Of a DNA stretch of 64,000 nt, positions 43,609 to 53,977 are shown one piece after another. Both the position numbers and the translations under genes were made by a program. How positions within the stretch are numbered: the stretch's first letter is position 1; each line of letters begins with the position of its first letter. The stretch is from Paenibacillus pabuli (GTDB taxonomy: Bacteria > Bacillota > Bacilli > Paenibacillales > Paenibacillaceae), in assembly GCF_023101145.1 (NCBI RefSeq), contig NZ_CP073714.1, positions 3,906,001 through 3,970,000 on the forward strand. The letters are read 5' to 3'. The notes beneath the pieces are model-generated. The model did no database searches and was not told the DNA's origin. It saw only the letters and a program-made list of their open reading frames with translations.

Positions 43609-45436
43609 TTCCCTCACCTTCCTTTTTCGCATCGAAACTTATGTGCTCAGGCTTGCCTATGCCGGGAATCCGAATTTCGATGGTCGTGCCATTCTCGATA
43701 CCAGATAGCACCTTAATGTAATATGAATCTCCATAATGGAGCTTAATTCGTTCTGCAATATTGGTCAGTCCCAGACCGTTCTCTCCAAGGTCATCTTGGT
43801 TTCCAAGGCTGTATCTGTTTGAAGTTGCCTGTTCCAGCAGCGAATTCAGTTCCGTCCATTTCTCCGACGACATTCCGCTTCCGTTGTCTGAAATTCGGAT
43901 CAGAATCTCTCCGTTTCCCGTCCAGCTCCCCTCGATTTTGATACACAATGCCTGGCTGTAACCTGCAAAACCATGATTGATGCTATTTTCTACAATAGGC
44001 TGAAATACCAACGGAATGATGCTGCACTCCAGCATGTCATCCGGCATGTTGACGGACAATGTGAACATATCATCGAATCGGATGTTTTGAAGCTGTAGAT
44101 AGTTGCCTGTGTACTCGAGTTCATGCTTAATCGAATGATGCCTTCCTTCTTTCCCAAGGGTTAACCGGAACATTCGAGCCAGAATTTTAATCATTCCTGC
44201 CGTATCCTCGTCATCTTTTACCAATGCCTTCATCCGAATCGATTCCAAGGTATTGTACAGCATATGGGGGTTAATCTGATGTTGAAGGGCGAGGAACTTG
44301 GCTTGCCGCTGCTTGATTTCTGCCACGTATACCTCTTCTATTAACGTTTTGATCGTGATAATCATTTTGTTGTAGCTGTATACCAGACTTCCAATTTCAT
44401 CACTGGTCTGTTCTTTCTCTATGGGAAGATATTGACCTACCTCTGCCTGTTTCATGCTTCTTCGAAGTGCCTTGATGGGTCTGGTAATTGTATAACTGAG
44501 CCACAGCGAGATCAGAAAAATAATCAGGCAACTTGTCATGATCACGATCATAGTCAGCCCTTTCATCTGATTGATTTTCTGCAGCAATTTGGAGCGGGGA
44601 ATCTCGGTTTTGATAAGTAATTCCCCTTGGGCCGTGTGTTCCGATAAAATAATCCGATCTTCATGTGCACGGTCTCCCGTAAGATCGAATTCGGAATGGA
44701 GTACCTGCTCCCATGTGATCCGGCCACTGGCGGCTTCGGAATGATAAACAATCTCTCTACGATCATTGCTTATAATCACGCTAATGCCATATTTATCACG
44801 AGCTTGCAGAAACTCATGCTCAAGCTGAAGCAGCGTAAAGGGATCGAGATCGATTAGGAGCATCCCGGCGTATGCTCCTTTCGAATTAAACAGTACTCTT
44901 CCCACCGTCACAACGGCTCCTGCGCCCTTATCCTCGTAATAGGAACGATCGTGCAGACCGCTAATAAAAAAGGTCTGATCCGAATTGCGGAGCTGATTGT
45001 ACCAATCCTGGGATAATAGTCTGCTCTCATCAACTCTGCTGGTCGTAGTTGTGTATTGGTACACGCTGTTATCGCGGCTGACCAGCATTACGGTGCTAAT
45101 TTCGGATTTGAGCAATGACACCCTCATGAGAAGCTGCTGTACGGCCACCCGCTGATTTACCTCCTCGTTCATGGGTATACTTGACCCTTCTCCGAGCCTG
45201 TAGATCAATTCGTTTTCGACTAATACTGACTTCGTAATCTTGTCATATTCCTTGATAAATTCATTCAAAGAGGACTTGATCTGGGATGTATACAAGGAGG
45301 CAAATTCCTGTGAGGATTCTTCCAACCCTTTGGCTGACTGATGAAATATGAATGCGCTTACAATTAATAGCGGAATGATACAGGCCAGAAGATAACTCAA
45401 CATCAATTTGTTTTGAAACCTCAACTTTTTTATCAT
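43586..45436 (-). CDS. YesM-type sensor histidine kinase
   Basis: A kinase of about 616 residues. A first membrane segment lies at about 12-35, with a large outside sensor (Cache-like, about 36-290). The second membrane segment ('MIVIMTSCLIIFLISLWLSY') is followed by a HAMP linker ('TYTITRPIKALRRSMKQAEV'). The PF06580-type kinase core has the phospho-acceptor His in 'LQHQINPHMLYNTLESIRMK', and the HATPase domain has 'ISDNGSGMS' and 'ENGLGLTNIAERIKLHYG'. ATG 45436 has AAGGAAGGG six bases upstream; an ATG at 45442 is too close to that site. It probably senses an extracellular sugar or a loaded binding protein. Confidence 0.92.
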   Translation of the reverse strand: MIKKLRFQNKLMLSYLLACIIPLLIVSAFIFHQSAKGLEESSQEFASLYTSQIKSSLNEFIKEYDKITKSVLVENELIYRLGEGSSIPMNEEVNQRVAVQQLLMRVSLLKSEISTVMLVSRDNSVYQYTTTTSRVDESRLLSQDWYNQLRNSDQTFFISGLHDRSYYEDKGAGAVVTVGRVLFNSKGAYAGMLLIDLDPFTLLQLEHEFLQARDKYGISVIISNDRREIVYHSEAASGRITWEQVLHSEFDLTGDRAHEDRIILSEHTAQGELLIKTEIPRSKLLQKINQMKGLTMIVIMTSCLIIFLISLWLSYTITRPIKALRRSMKQAEVGQYLPIEKEQTSDEIGSLVYSYNKMIITIKTLIEEVYVAEIKQRQAKFLALQHQINPHMLYNTLESIRMKALVKDDEDTAGMIKILARMFRLTLGKEGRHHSIKHELEYTGNYLQLQNIRFDDMFTLSVNMPDDMLECSIIPLVFQPIVENSINHGFAGYSQALCIKIEGSWTGNGEILIRISDNGSGMSSEKWTELNSLLEQATSNRYSLGNQDDLGENGLGLTNIAERIKLHYGDSYYIKVLSGIENGTTIEIRIPGIGKPEHISFDAKKEGEGNETDFGR

Positions 45437-45652
45437 AGGCATCCCTTCCTTTGGTGCTCATCTTATCTTTTAAAATCTATAGTCCGTCCATAATTGCGTT
45501 AACTTTAACGCCCCTACCCCTATCTTGTAAAGGGATTTTTGCTCGCTTCAAGCATAGTTTACAGCAGAATGGGTCCTTGAATCATGCTCAACTTGTACTG
45601 TCTTAAAAATGACTATGTAATTCCTTAAAAACAACCTGTTGATAGCGAAATG

Positions 45653-45678
45653 GGCAGCTCCTTTGAAGAGGAGCTGCC
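45653..45678. repeat. GC-rich hairpin before the kinase gene
   Basis: GGCAGCTCCT/AGGAGCTGCC, a perfect stem of 10 or more bases around TTGAAG. No T tract, so termination is uncertain. The rest of 45437-45889 holds the promoter region of the two-component operon and shows no gene. Confidence 0.5.
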
Positions 45679-45889
45679 TTAACTGTAGTTTACACTCACA
45701 CGAGTCTTTGGTAGGTTAGGCAAGCATTTGGCACGAATGTTACATTGTTTGGTGTTGTCATTTAGTAGATAATAAAGATGTACGATTGATTCTATTCAGC
45801 CATGAATATGAGCGTTTATTAGCTTCCCAAAGTGGATGTAAAACATTTACCGTTACAATACAATTATACAAGATGAAGAAAGTTCATGT

Positions 45890-46195
45890 ATGGTGATTAC
45901 ACAACAACAAATTCTGAAGAGTATAACTTTACACTATGATCGATCGATTATCAGCGTTTTTTTGGGTACGATCGGATCTTTCCTGCTTGTCGCTCTGCTT
46001 GTTTTCCTGTTTCTCAAATCCAACACAGAAATGAAAAGCAATAATGCTGAAGTGAAACTAAAGAGTTTCCGGCTGGCTCAAAACCGGGATATTTTACTTC
46101 CTTATCTAATTCTGATACTTTTGTATACCGCTCTCTTTATTACGAACAATCTTGGAGGAACGACAAGCGATGTCGGTTTAGTCAGCATGAACTAA
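45890..46195 (+). CDS. Small two-segment membrane protein, hypothetical
   Basis: A 101-residue frame with two membrane segments (about 20-42, 'VFLGTIGSFLLVALLVFLFL', and 68-88, 'LLPYLILILLYTALFITNN') and a short basic loop. Protein-like, but the ribosome site is weak (GAAG at 45878) and an alternative start cannot be excluded. It is the only plus-strand gene between loci B and C and ends before a shared bidirectional terminator, which supports its being real. No family is recognised. Confidence 0.5.
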   Translation: MVITQQQILKSITLHYDRSIISVFLGTIGSFLLVALLVFLFLKSNTEMKSNNAEVKLKSFRLAQNRDILLPYLILILLYTALFITNNLGGTTSDVGLVSMN

Positions 46196-46293
46196 GTGTT
46201 CTATTCACTTTTTTCTGATAATAAGATCGCTGATGAATCTACGTTCTTATTAAACATTGGGCACGACATCATGCTTGAAGCGTTCCCTGAAAA

Positions 46294-46336
46294 AAACCGA
46301 CCTTAGTCCTGTATTAAACAGGATCAAGGTCGGTTT
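46294..46336. terminator. Bidirectional terminator
   Basis: AAACCGACCTTAGTCCTGT and ACAGGATCAAGGTCGGTTT pair over 19 bases with two mismatches around ATTAA. T-rich tails stand on both sides. It ends the minus-strand surface-protein gene (stop at 46343) and the small plus-strand gene. Confidence 0.85.
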
Positions 46337-46342
46337 CTTTAA

Positions 46343-49300
46343 TTATAGCTGTAAGAAAATCTTATACAAAACCTGAGCAGCTTCTGCTTTAGTTGTCGTT
46401 CCGCCAGGACTCAAGGTGACACTGCTTCGCCCGTTTATGAAACCCATTTTAACCATTGCAGCCATGTCATCAATTGCGTACTTTGCTACATTTGCCGCAT
46501 CTGTAAATCTCTTGAGATCCTCAGCTGTATGGATCTGCTCGGTTTTGCCGACTGCCCGCAAAGCCCGCATGGTCAGCACAGCCAAATCTTGTCTAGCAAT
46601 ATCCGTTTCGGGATAGAAGTTGCCGTTTGAACCCAGGGCGATCCCGAGTGCTTTCGCGATTCCGATTTCCTCATAATAGAGGTCTGTTTGCTTCATATCA
46701 CTGAAGGTGGTGTTGAACTCTGCTTTGAGATCCAGTGTTCTTACCAACCAGGCTAGATACTCACCTCTTGTGACCTTTTGGCCGGGACTAAAGCTTGTTG
46801 CAGATGTACCGTCGATGAATCCTTTGGACGCCATTGTTTCAACCGCTGGTGCGTACCACGATTCCTTGATGACATCATTGAAGAACTTCTTCGTATAAAC
46901 AACTGCATATTGACCTGTGTTTGCCACTGGAAAAACCATGGCTTGTAGAGCACTGTCGTACTTACCATTCAATAGCTGAACAAATGTACTATTCGCAGCT
47001 ACGTAAGAAACTGTAAGGTATTTGGAATTGGCCAATTCTTCACCATCAGGAGTATAAGGCAGTCTGATTTCAGCCGGTGCATTCAAGGTTACCATTTCTT
47101 CTCCATCTAATTGAACAGTGAATGCAATAACAGGTCTGCTGGCTATCACTGATTTTACATCTGAATGAAGCTTTACAGTATCTAGCCGGCTCAGTGACAG
47201 TTCCACATTTTTGGCACCTGATACATACTTCAGCAAATTAGAAGGTACTGCAACGGTTCCAAATTCCGTATTAATCTCGATCTTGATGTTGGCATGCTCT
47301 GCGGTTAGTGCAGCTTCAGGAAGCTCAACCACATAGGAATTGGCTCCCTCTGCTTTCGGAATGTCCACCATGATTGTTTTAAGATTACTGCTATTCGCCT
47401 TTACATGCTCCAGAGCCTTATTAAGGTCTTCCTGCCGGATGGGTGCTCCTTTAGCTTTACCGGTTTTGGTATCCGTCTTTGGTGCCACAATCTTAATCCA
47501 ATTCCCTTCGACTTTTATGTTTTCAGGAGCCGGTGAAGGTGTGGTCACTGACACAGGTGCATCCGTTGACGGCGGTGTTTCCGTAGGCTTCGGATTGATG
47601 ACTGAATTGCTGATAACGACAGTAAGGGATTGGCTCGCATAATGAGTTGCCGTTTCTTTATATCTTACTTCGTAGATTCCGTTACCAAGACCTGTAACCT
47701 CTGTGCCTGTGATCGCATTCCAGCTGCCAGCGTCCACTCCCACTTGCCGATATTCCATTACAGGACTTAAACCAGTGATCTTGCCATCCTTGGCCCCAGC
47801 TGTACTGACATTTACAGCCTTGATCTCTGCACTGGACGGCGGACTTTGCTCCTGCTTGGTTCCGTCAGGCACAACGATCAGGATAGCAGGACTTGGATTG
47901 CTCAAATCCGTTCCGGCGTACCGGAGCTCGTAGCTGCCGGCCTCAAGGCCTTCAATACTGGTTCCACTAACCGGCATGTAACCACCTTGATCCGCCTTTC
48001 GGTACTCCATATCGACAGTCACATTTTCAATTCTGCCATCATTCCCTCCTGCCGCTGTAGGCGGAGTAATGATGAGTCCTTCCGCTGGTGGTGCCTCTCT
48101 GTCTGCCTTGGCTTCATTGCGAATGTCCACGGTTACCGGCGGACTTGCCTTTAGGCTGTCTGTGGCTGCATACCGGATCTGATAGCTGCCAGGCTCCAGA
48201 TCGTTGATACTTGAACCTGTAACAGGCGTGTAGTCCTCTTCGCCCAGCTTCCGGTATTCCATCGTATCATCCACGCCCTCAATTATGCCTTTTAAGTCGG
48301 TGTCTGAATTGGCGTGTGAGATCACCCACCCACTCGCATCGGGTGTAGCCTGCTCCTGTGTCTGCCCTTCCGGAATAACGACTTCCTTATCCAGGCTAGC
48401 GCTCAGCGAACCGGTCTTCATATACCGGACATAATATTTACCGGCGGTGAGACCTGTGACCTCAATTCCTGCAATTGCAATATATTCTTCTTCGCCTTCT
48501 TTCTTATACTCCATTTCTGTTGTCACACCGATCAGTTTGCCGTCATCTCCATCAGGAATGGACGGTGCCACACCGGCCGGTGTTACTGGAGCCTCACGAT
48601 CAGGACTGGATATGGCCTGGTGAACTTCCCATTCCCATAGGCCTACACCGTTATCGCCTGCCCGCGATTGTTTGGTCAGGGTAACCCGCAGTGCCTTTAC
48701 CTCCAGCATTGGATCAAACGTGTACGGATTTGAAGATTCTGCTGGAGAATGTTCAACCACTTTAATTCCTTCTGTAACCGTTCCCGCTGTTACCCATTGA
48801 CCGGTAACGCTATCCGCCGGGATATAGGAATATACAATTTGGGTAGGCGGCTTGATTCCGCCGGCATCTGACCACAGCACCAAATTGGAACTCCGGATTG
48901 ATGCACCCTGCGGCCATTCATATTGCACCCACTCCTCTGCGCCTTCATGACCCCAGGTTCCCCAATGCGAAATGTTATTGCCATCTTTCTTTCCGTCGTT
49001 TACTGCAGCCAGACTCTCCCAAGGAGAGGTATAGCTGGAAGAAGCATTTGCGAGGAATGCCATATTGCCGTCTCTCGGACTGAGCAGACGCAAATCCATC
49101 AGCAGCTTCTGAAGCGCCAGGGTAACTTCTTCGTCTGTGGCATTCGTATTCTTGATCACAGCAGATGATTCTGTCTTCGCCGCTTCTATTGGCGCAAGAC
49201 CTGGATCTGCAAGGTTCGAAGCATTTAATGTATTTACATAGTTATAGACCTTGATCAGTTCTGTCTTATCTACCGCTCCGGTATAGCCGTATACCTTCCA

Positions 49301-52300
49301 TTCCAAAATACCGCTGCCATTAACGGAAGGCTTCATGTCCATACGGACACCTGTAATATAGGCGGGCTCAAAGGTAGTCGTGTTGTATTTATTCAGTTCA
49401 TTGCCCAGTCCCATTATGTCCCGCGGGGTGTACCATTTCCCATCCTCACCGCGAAGCATTAGCTGCATATCCTTCGGACGGAAGTTCCCGCCGTTGTCTT
49501 GAAATACATATACATCCATCGAAGAGGCCAGGAATGGCTGATCCCATTCATACGTCACCCATGCCGGATCCCCTTCTCTTCCCCAGTTATGCCATGCACT
49601 GTTGGAGGCACCGCGGTTCGGCGAGAAATCTGCCGAGCTCTTAGGGTCAATACCATTATTCATCGCTTCGGGATATCCGTCGCCACCAGAGAAGCTAGCG
49701 AAGGCCTTGGCTGTCAGCGCCGCATTTTGCAGCTCAGTATTCACGACATGTACGGTAGCCCATACCTCCAAAGCACTACCATTTACCGTTCCTCTGGCTT
49801 CAAATTGGCCTACACTAGCATAGCTGCTTGGATCAATAGCATCCCAAGTGATTTCCTGCTCTAGATACCCGTCCTCTGTTAAAATATAAATTTGTCTAGG
49901 AAGTTCTGGTTCTATATCCTTCTTGGTCACTACGCTGAGTGCCCGATAAACGTCAACGGTATCTTCCTTGATCTCTACCGTTACATCCTTACTGGCCTTC
50001 TTGTCTCCGTCTGCCGCACTGAAGGTAAACACGTAGGTGCCTGCCGTGCTTATACGCGCATAGGCTGCTGCTTTGTCACCATCCACAAATGAAATGTCCG
50101 CTGAACCTTCAGGCTTTTGCTTAATGGCCCAAGAGTACTTCAACTGGGGTTCTTCTGCCTCGCTATGCACAGGGTCAGGAATGGCTTCCCCGGACAATAC
50201 CACGATACTGTTATTGGCAACATCCTGAACCGCAGTCACTTGGCCGATTGCTGGAGGTTGTTTATCCGGAGGTGAAGCCAGTTCGAAGATTATCTGGCTG
50301 GAGCCAGTCATTTGTCCATCACTTGCGCTAAGCTTAACCGTATATGAGCCTGCTTTGGTACCCGTGGCCTGTGTAATGCTTGCTTTCGGATGAGTAAAGG
50401 TTAGCTTGGAGCCTTCAGGGGCACTGACCAATTCCCATTGATAAGACAGAGTCCCTTCCGGCGCGCCATCATCGGTTACAATCCCATTCAGCATCAATGG
50501 AATCAACGCCTGTGGATGCTGTGTCGCCAGCTCTACAGTAATTTGCGGAGCTTCATTTTCACCGCCGGCTGACTTTTCAATGATCAATTCAGCACGCTGC
50601 ACGCTACCCATCTGAAACATGGCAACGCCTTCATTGTTCTGAACATAGAACTGTCCGGCAGATGTACCATTCAGCTTCATGGTATAGTATCCATTCTCCA
50701 TCCCCACTCCATCGAACAAAATCCGTGAAGTATGCTCTTTCCCTGATGGATTCAGGAGCTGAAGTGTAAAACCCTTACCATTTTTTTGAATTTGCGTGCT
50801 TTCTACTTTATCGCTTTCCAGCTCCAAATAGATTTTCTCATCGATCAGATTGATCCGTTTGCCGAAACCGTCTTTCGGCGTAATGTTGTAGCTACCTCCT
50901 TCGTCAGTTACCAACGCTCCATAACCGAACAGCCCGAATATCGGATCTGTAACTATATCGGAGCTGATGCTGAGAAGGGAACCATAGAGGCCTTCTTCCG
51001 ATTCGCCCGAAAAATCATTCCAGCCGTTACTCATGACGCGTGAGCCGCCATCGTATACGTCCTTCGTACCTGTGCCTCCTTTATACATCGAATATCTCCA
51101 AGAGGTACTGCCAACGGAATTGGCCGAAATCTGTCCCATATTGACGGCATTGAAGTTCGAAATCTTCGCGGCATAATTGCGCTGCTGTGCAATTGCCTTC
51201 TGCTCCACCGATCTGCCATCATTCTCATACCTTAGCCAGTCATCCATAATGTAACCTGCTAAAGACGCAGTATATTGGAAATTCCACCAGCCTTCACCGC
51301 CGCGGAAAACGGGCACGGAATAATGGAACCAGGTAGGTTGAATACCGCGCATGGCACGTGTTTTCCAATCAGCCATTTCCATACTTTTCTCAGCTGCACC
51401 TGTAAGTGCGTCTGCTGGATAGTACGTGCGCAGTGCCTTCGCTGCTGCATAAGCCCCTTCTTCGCCAGTATTGTCATATTCAAATTCCGACCCATAAGGA
51501 TAAGTGGCTCTAGTCATATTCCGTCCCTTGTCGAGGGCGAACTTTTTCTGCAGATTGGCTGACTCGGTCTGCATCCCCTCTTCCTTCAGTGCTTCAATCA
51601 TATGCGGGATTTGCTGCTCGCCATAGAATCCGATGGCCCCGGTGGAAACACGCTTATAGTAGATGTTATAAGCTTTCTCCAGATAAAACTGAGGTGATTC
51701 CCGGTACTCGATCAGATTAGGATAAGCCTTCTGAATCCGGTACATGTTGAAAAATCCGGTAGCTTCCATGATTTCGGAGAAGGTACGTGTATAAGGTTTA
51801 TCTTTGTCGGTGTACGCTCCAGAGTCTTTCAGCCAGTTCGCAACGATGTAGCTATCCTGAGTATTCTTCATGTATCGTTCCCACATGAAGTCGATCAGGT
51901 ATGTCTCGATAGAGCGAATTTCATCGGGGTTGGGGGCCAGATAGTTCTTCATGGTCATGAAGTTGATGTTGTCATGGCTCCAGTCATCCCCCCAATGGCT
52001 TGTATTGAGATCGATGCCGCTTGTAAGATACCAATCGAAATAGTTACCATAAGTCGGACTTTCCGGAATCTTATCCTGTGTTTGCTGGACCATGAATTCG
52101 GAATGGGCATCCGAGATTGCATCCAGCTCGGCTAGAACATTGAATTCAAATTGAGTGAATTTATCCACCCATTCGTTGCCGTCCCTCAGTTTATATTCGA
52201 TACGCACGCTGTTATTGCCGATCGAATCAAACTGAAGCGAATAAATGTGATGCTGTTCACCATTTACAATCTTGGTCTCCACAAACTCAACCGACTCGTT

Positions 52301-53659
52301 GTAGCCAGGGTTCCCGTCAGGTAGTCCACGTCCGGCCCGCGAGTTGTCAACCATTTCCTTTCTGCTCTTCCCAGGCTTGATATCCGGAATATGCGCTTCA
52401 TCAAACGGATCATTCTCTGCCACATTTTGAATATCGATGGATTGTACATCAACAATACTGTCGTCGTAGTGCAGGTCTAGCTTGACAGGCATATTGATTG
52501 CTGTCTGGAAGCCCGGCACCGCTACGGCATCAATCATGCCTGATTTATATAGGATGGACCGGAGATTGGCTTCACGGTCTTCCATCGAGGTCGAACTGTT
52601 ATTTGGGCTTTGGGCACTTTCCTGCGGCGTGTTATCTCCTCCACGGACTGCTGAGAATTTGAACTTATACGTCTTGGACTCATCAGGTCCTAGTACGAGG
52701 CTGGAAGCATCAGTGAAGTATCCGCGTCCCGTTTTCTGGATTTCTTTGGAGTGAATATAGAGCACGTTCAGCCCCGGATACCAGCCGCCACTGTCTCCTG
52801 TCCAGTTTTTAAAGGTGTCTGCAGCACGTCGCTCTCCTGCTTCATGCATCCAATAATCCACATACTCGATTCGAGCGCCGCTCTCCGGCACCGGAGTGAA
52901 GAGCATGAAGTTTCCCTCACCACTGGTGCGGATGGCATAAGAATACCCACTGTCAGCACCTGCGAAATTATGCACCGTCACACGGTCATCATAGGTATCG
53001 GATAAGGTCTGATATTTGTTATTCCAAGGCATCGGCAAGCCGATATCCCCGAATTCGATATACTGATTACTTTTGTTCTTCACCGTAATTTCCCAAAGCA
53101 TTGAACCATCATTGGTCTCCATATCAAAAACGGATTTCACATCGAAGCCTTTCATTACCCGCTGGTCTGTAGAATTTAGGTTCTGTCCAATAAAGTTGAC
53201 TTCTACCTTCTTGCCGTCTGCTGATGCGGTCTTGTTAATATAGGGGTTATCCGGATTAATGGTCGAATATTGTGTAGATCCCCCGGCAGCCAATGATTTA
53301 TTGGTATCAACTTCTACAAAGCCGTCCCTGTTATCAGGGAATTGTCCATTGGCACCCGTACGGTAAGAGAAGATCATTTCCCCCATCCATTGGTGCTGGG
53401 TACCATTCTGCGGTGATGTCGTGTTAGGCAGGACGAAATTGATTGGCTTCCCCTGTTTATTGGTAGGATTATTGTTGATATAAAGCTCCTCAATCTGACC
53501 TAAGTCACCGACTTTGGCCGACAGGCTGGCATTGGAGATACCGGTCTTTACCGCAGCCGTAGCGGCCCCAGGCAAAGCGCTAACCTGCAGCGGCAGACTT
53601 GAAAATGCCAGGAGCAGCGCGATCATAAGCGGCTTCCACTTCTTCGAAATCATTGTCAT
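46343..53659 (-). CDS. Giant DUF5695 surface protein with SLH anchor
   Basis: About 2,438 residues. ATG 53659 has AGGAGG five bases upstream and opens a signal peptide (cleavage after VSA, about residue 28). In order: a DUF5695-like catalytic-looking region (about 35-920, with 'GIQPTWFHYSVPVFRGGEGW'); two PKD/Ig-like units; a Big_4-like unit ('LEQEITWDAIDPSSYASVGQ'); an F5/8-type C (galactose-binding-like) module; a FIVAR stretch; and a second F5/8 C module. Then come four repeats of about 80 residues, a Pro/Thr linker, a further beta region, and three SLH domains at the end ('FSPGQKVTRGEYLAWLVR'). SLH domains tie the protein to wall polymers. It follows the locus C transporter genes and is probably the outside depolymerase. 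Confidence 0.85.
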   Translation of the reverse strand: MTMISKKWKPLMIALLLAFSSLPLQVSALPGAATAAVKTGISNASLSAKVGDLGQIEELYINNNPTNKQGKPINFVLPNTTSPQNGTQHQWMGEMIFSYRTGANGQFPDNRDGFVEVDTNKSLAAGGSTQYSTINPDNPYINKTASADGKKVEVNFIGQNLNSTDQRVMKGFDVKSVFDMETNDGSMLWEITVKNKSNQYIEFGDIGLPMPWNNKYQTLSDTYDDRVTVHNFAGADSGYSYAIRTSGEGNFMLFTPVPESGARIEYVDYWMHEAGERRAADTFKNWTGDSGGWYPGLNVLYIHSKEIQKTGRGYFTDASSLVLGPDESKTYKFKFSAVRGGDNTPQESAQSPNNSSTSMEDREANLRSILYKSGMIDAVAVPGFQTAINMPVKLDLHYDDSIVDVQSIDIQNVAENDPFDEAHIPDIKPGKSRKEMVDNSRAGRGLPDGNPGYNESVEFVETKIVNGEQHHIYSLQFDSIGNNSVRIEYKLRDGNEWVDKFTQFEFNVLAELDAISDAHSEFMVQQTQDKIPESPTYGNYFDWYLTSGIDLNTSHWGDDWSHDNINFMTMKNYLAPNPDEIRSIETYLIDFMWERYMKNTQDSYIVANWLKDSGAYTDKDKPYTRTFSEIMEATGFFNMYRIQKAYPNLIEYRESPQFYLEKAYNIYYKRVSTGAIGFYGEQQIPHMIEALKEEGMQTESANLQKKFALDKGRNMTRATYPYGSEFEYDNTGEEGAYAAAKALRTYYPADALTGAAEKSMEMADWKTRAMRGIQPTWFHYSVPVFRGGEGWWNFQYTASLAGYIMDDWLRYENDGRSVEQKAIAQQRNYAAKISNFNAVNMGQISANSVGSTSWRYSMYKGGTGTKDVYDGGSRVMSNGWNDFSGESEEGLYGSLLSISSDIVTDPIFGLFGYGALVTDEGGSYNITPKDGFGKRINLIDEKIYLELESDKVESTQIQKNGKGFTLQLLNPSGKEHTSRILFDGVGMENGYYTMKLNGTSAGQFYVQNNEGVAMFQMGSVQRAELIIEKSAGGENEAPQITVELATQHPQALIPLMLNGIVTDDGAPEGTLSYQWELVSAPEGSKLTFTHPKASITQATGTKAGSYTVKLSASDGQMTGSSQIIFELASPPDKQPPAIGQVTAVQDVANNSIVVLSGEAIPDPVHSEAEEPQLKYSWAIKQKPEGSADISFVDGDKAAAYARISTAGTYVFTFSAADGDKKASKDVTVEIKEDTVDVYRALSVVTKKDIEPELPRQIYILTEDGYLEQEITWDAIDPSSYASVGQFEARGTVNGSALEVWATVHVVNTELQNAALTAKAFASFSGGDGYPEAMNNGIDPKSSADFSPNRGASNSAWHNWGREGDPAWVTYEWDQPFLASSMDVYVFQDNGGNFRPKDMQLMLRGEDGKWYTPRDIMGLGNELNKYNTTTFEPAYITGVRMDMKPSVNGSGILEWKVYGYTGAVDKTELIKVYNYVNTLNASNLADPGLAPIEAAKTESSAVIKNTNATDEEVTLALQKLLMDLRLLSPRDGNMAFLANASSSYTSPWESLAAVNDGKKDGNNISHWGTWGHEGAEEWVQYEWPQGASIRSSNLVLWSDAGGIKPPTQIVYSYIPADSVTGQWVTAGTVTEGIKVVEHSPAESSNPYTFDPMLEVKALRVTLTKQSRAGDNGVGLWEWEVHQAISSPDREAPVTPAGVAPSIPDGDDGKLIGVTTEMEYKKEGEEEYIAIAGIEVTGLTAGKYYVRYMKTGSLSASLDKEVVIPEGQTQEQATPDASGWVISHANSDTDLKGIIEGVDDTMEYRKLGEEDYTPVTGSSINDLEPGSYQIRYAATDSLKASPPVTVDIRNEAKADREAPPAEGLIITPPTAAGGNDGRIENVTVDMEYRKADQGGYMPVSGTSIEGLEAGSYELRYAGTDLSNPSPAILIVVPDGTKQEQSPPSSAEIKAVNVSTAGAKDGKITGLSPVMEYRQVGVDAGSWNAITGTEVTGLGNGIYEVRYKETATHYASQSLTVVISNSVINPKPTETPPSTDAPVSVTTPSPAPENIKVEGNWIKIVAPKTDTKTGKAKGAPIRQEDLNKALEHVKANSSNLKTIMVDIPKAEGANSYVVELPEAALTAEHANIKIEINTEFGTVAVPSNLLKYVSGAKNVELSLSRLDTVKLHSDVKSVIASRPVIAFTVQLDGEEMVTLNAPAEIRLPYTPDGEELANSKYLTVSYVAANSTFVQLLNGKYDSALQAMVFPVANTGQYAVVYTKKFFNDVIKESWYAPAVETMASKGFIDGTSATSFSPGQKVTRGEYLAWLVRTLDLKAEFNTTFSDMKQTDLYYEEIGIAKALGIALGSNGNFYPETDIARQDLAVLTMRALRAVGKTEQIHTAEDLKRFTDAANVAKYAIDDMAAMVKMGFINGRSSVTLSPGGTTTKAEAAQVLYKIFLQL
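47590..48560 (-). repeat. Four ~80-residue tandem repeats inside the surface protein
   Basis: Each unit shows the pattern D-G-x-I-x-G-V-x-x-x-M-E-Y-[KR]-x...[YW]-x-[PA]-[VI]-x-G-x-x-[IV]-x-[GD]-L-x-x-G-x-Y-x-[VI]-R-Y. Examples are 'MEYKKEGEEEYIAIAGIEVT', 'MEYRKLGEEDYTPVTGSSIN', 'MEYRKADQGGYMPVSGTSIE' and 'MEYRQVGVDAGSWNAITGTE'. Units are diverged, so they are old. They probably act as spacers or carbohydrate-binding stalks. Confidence 0.8.
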
Positions 53660-53977
53660 TATAACCTCCTGTATATATGTGATCATATCCATTAGGGGTT
53701 TAATTCTCTTAAAACCGGTAAGTATAGTTTCTTCTACGAGATACCTTTGACCGATCAATCGAAAAATGACGTTCATGCTTTCCTCTAAAGTAGAATCTCT
53801 AAGTCTTTTGTTAAGATAATCGAATCCTATAACCGTTACTCCACTTACGTGGAGCTTACTTCGTTTAGCATCCCTTCAGATGATGATTGAATGCCCCATT
53901 TCCTTGTTCGAAGCAGAGGCCATAAAAACATGAATGAAGCTTGGGACATCTATTTCATCAAATAGAGGGAGTTTGAA

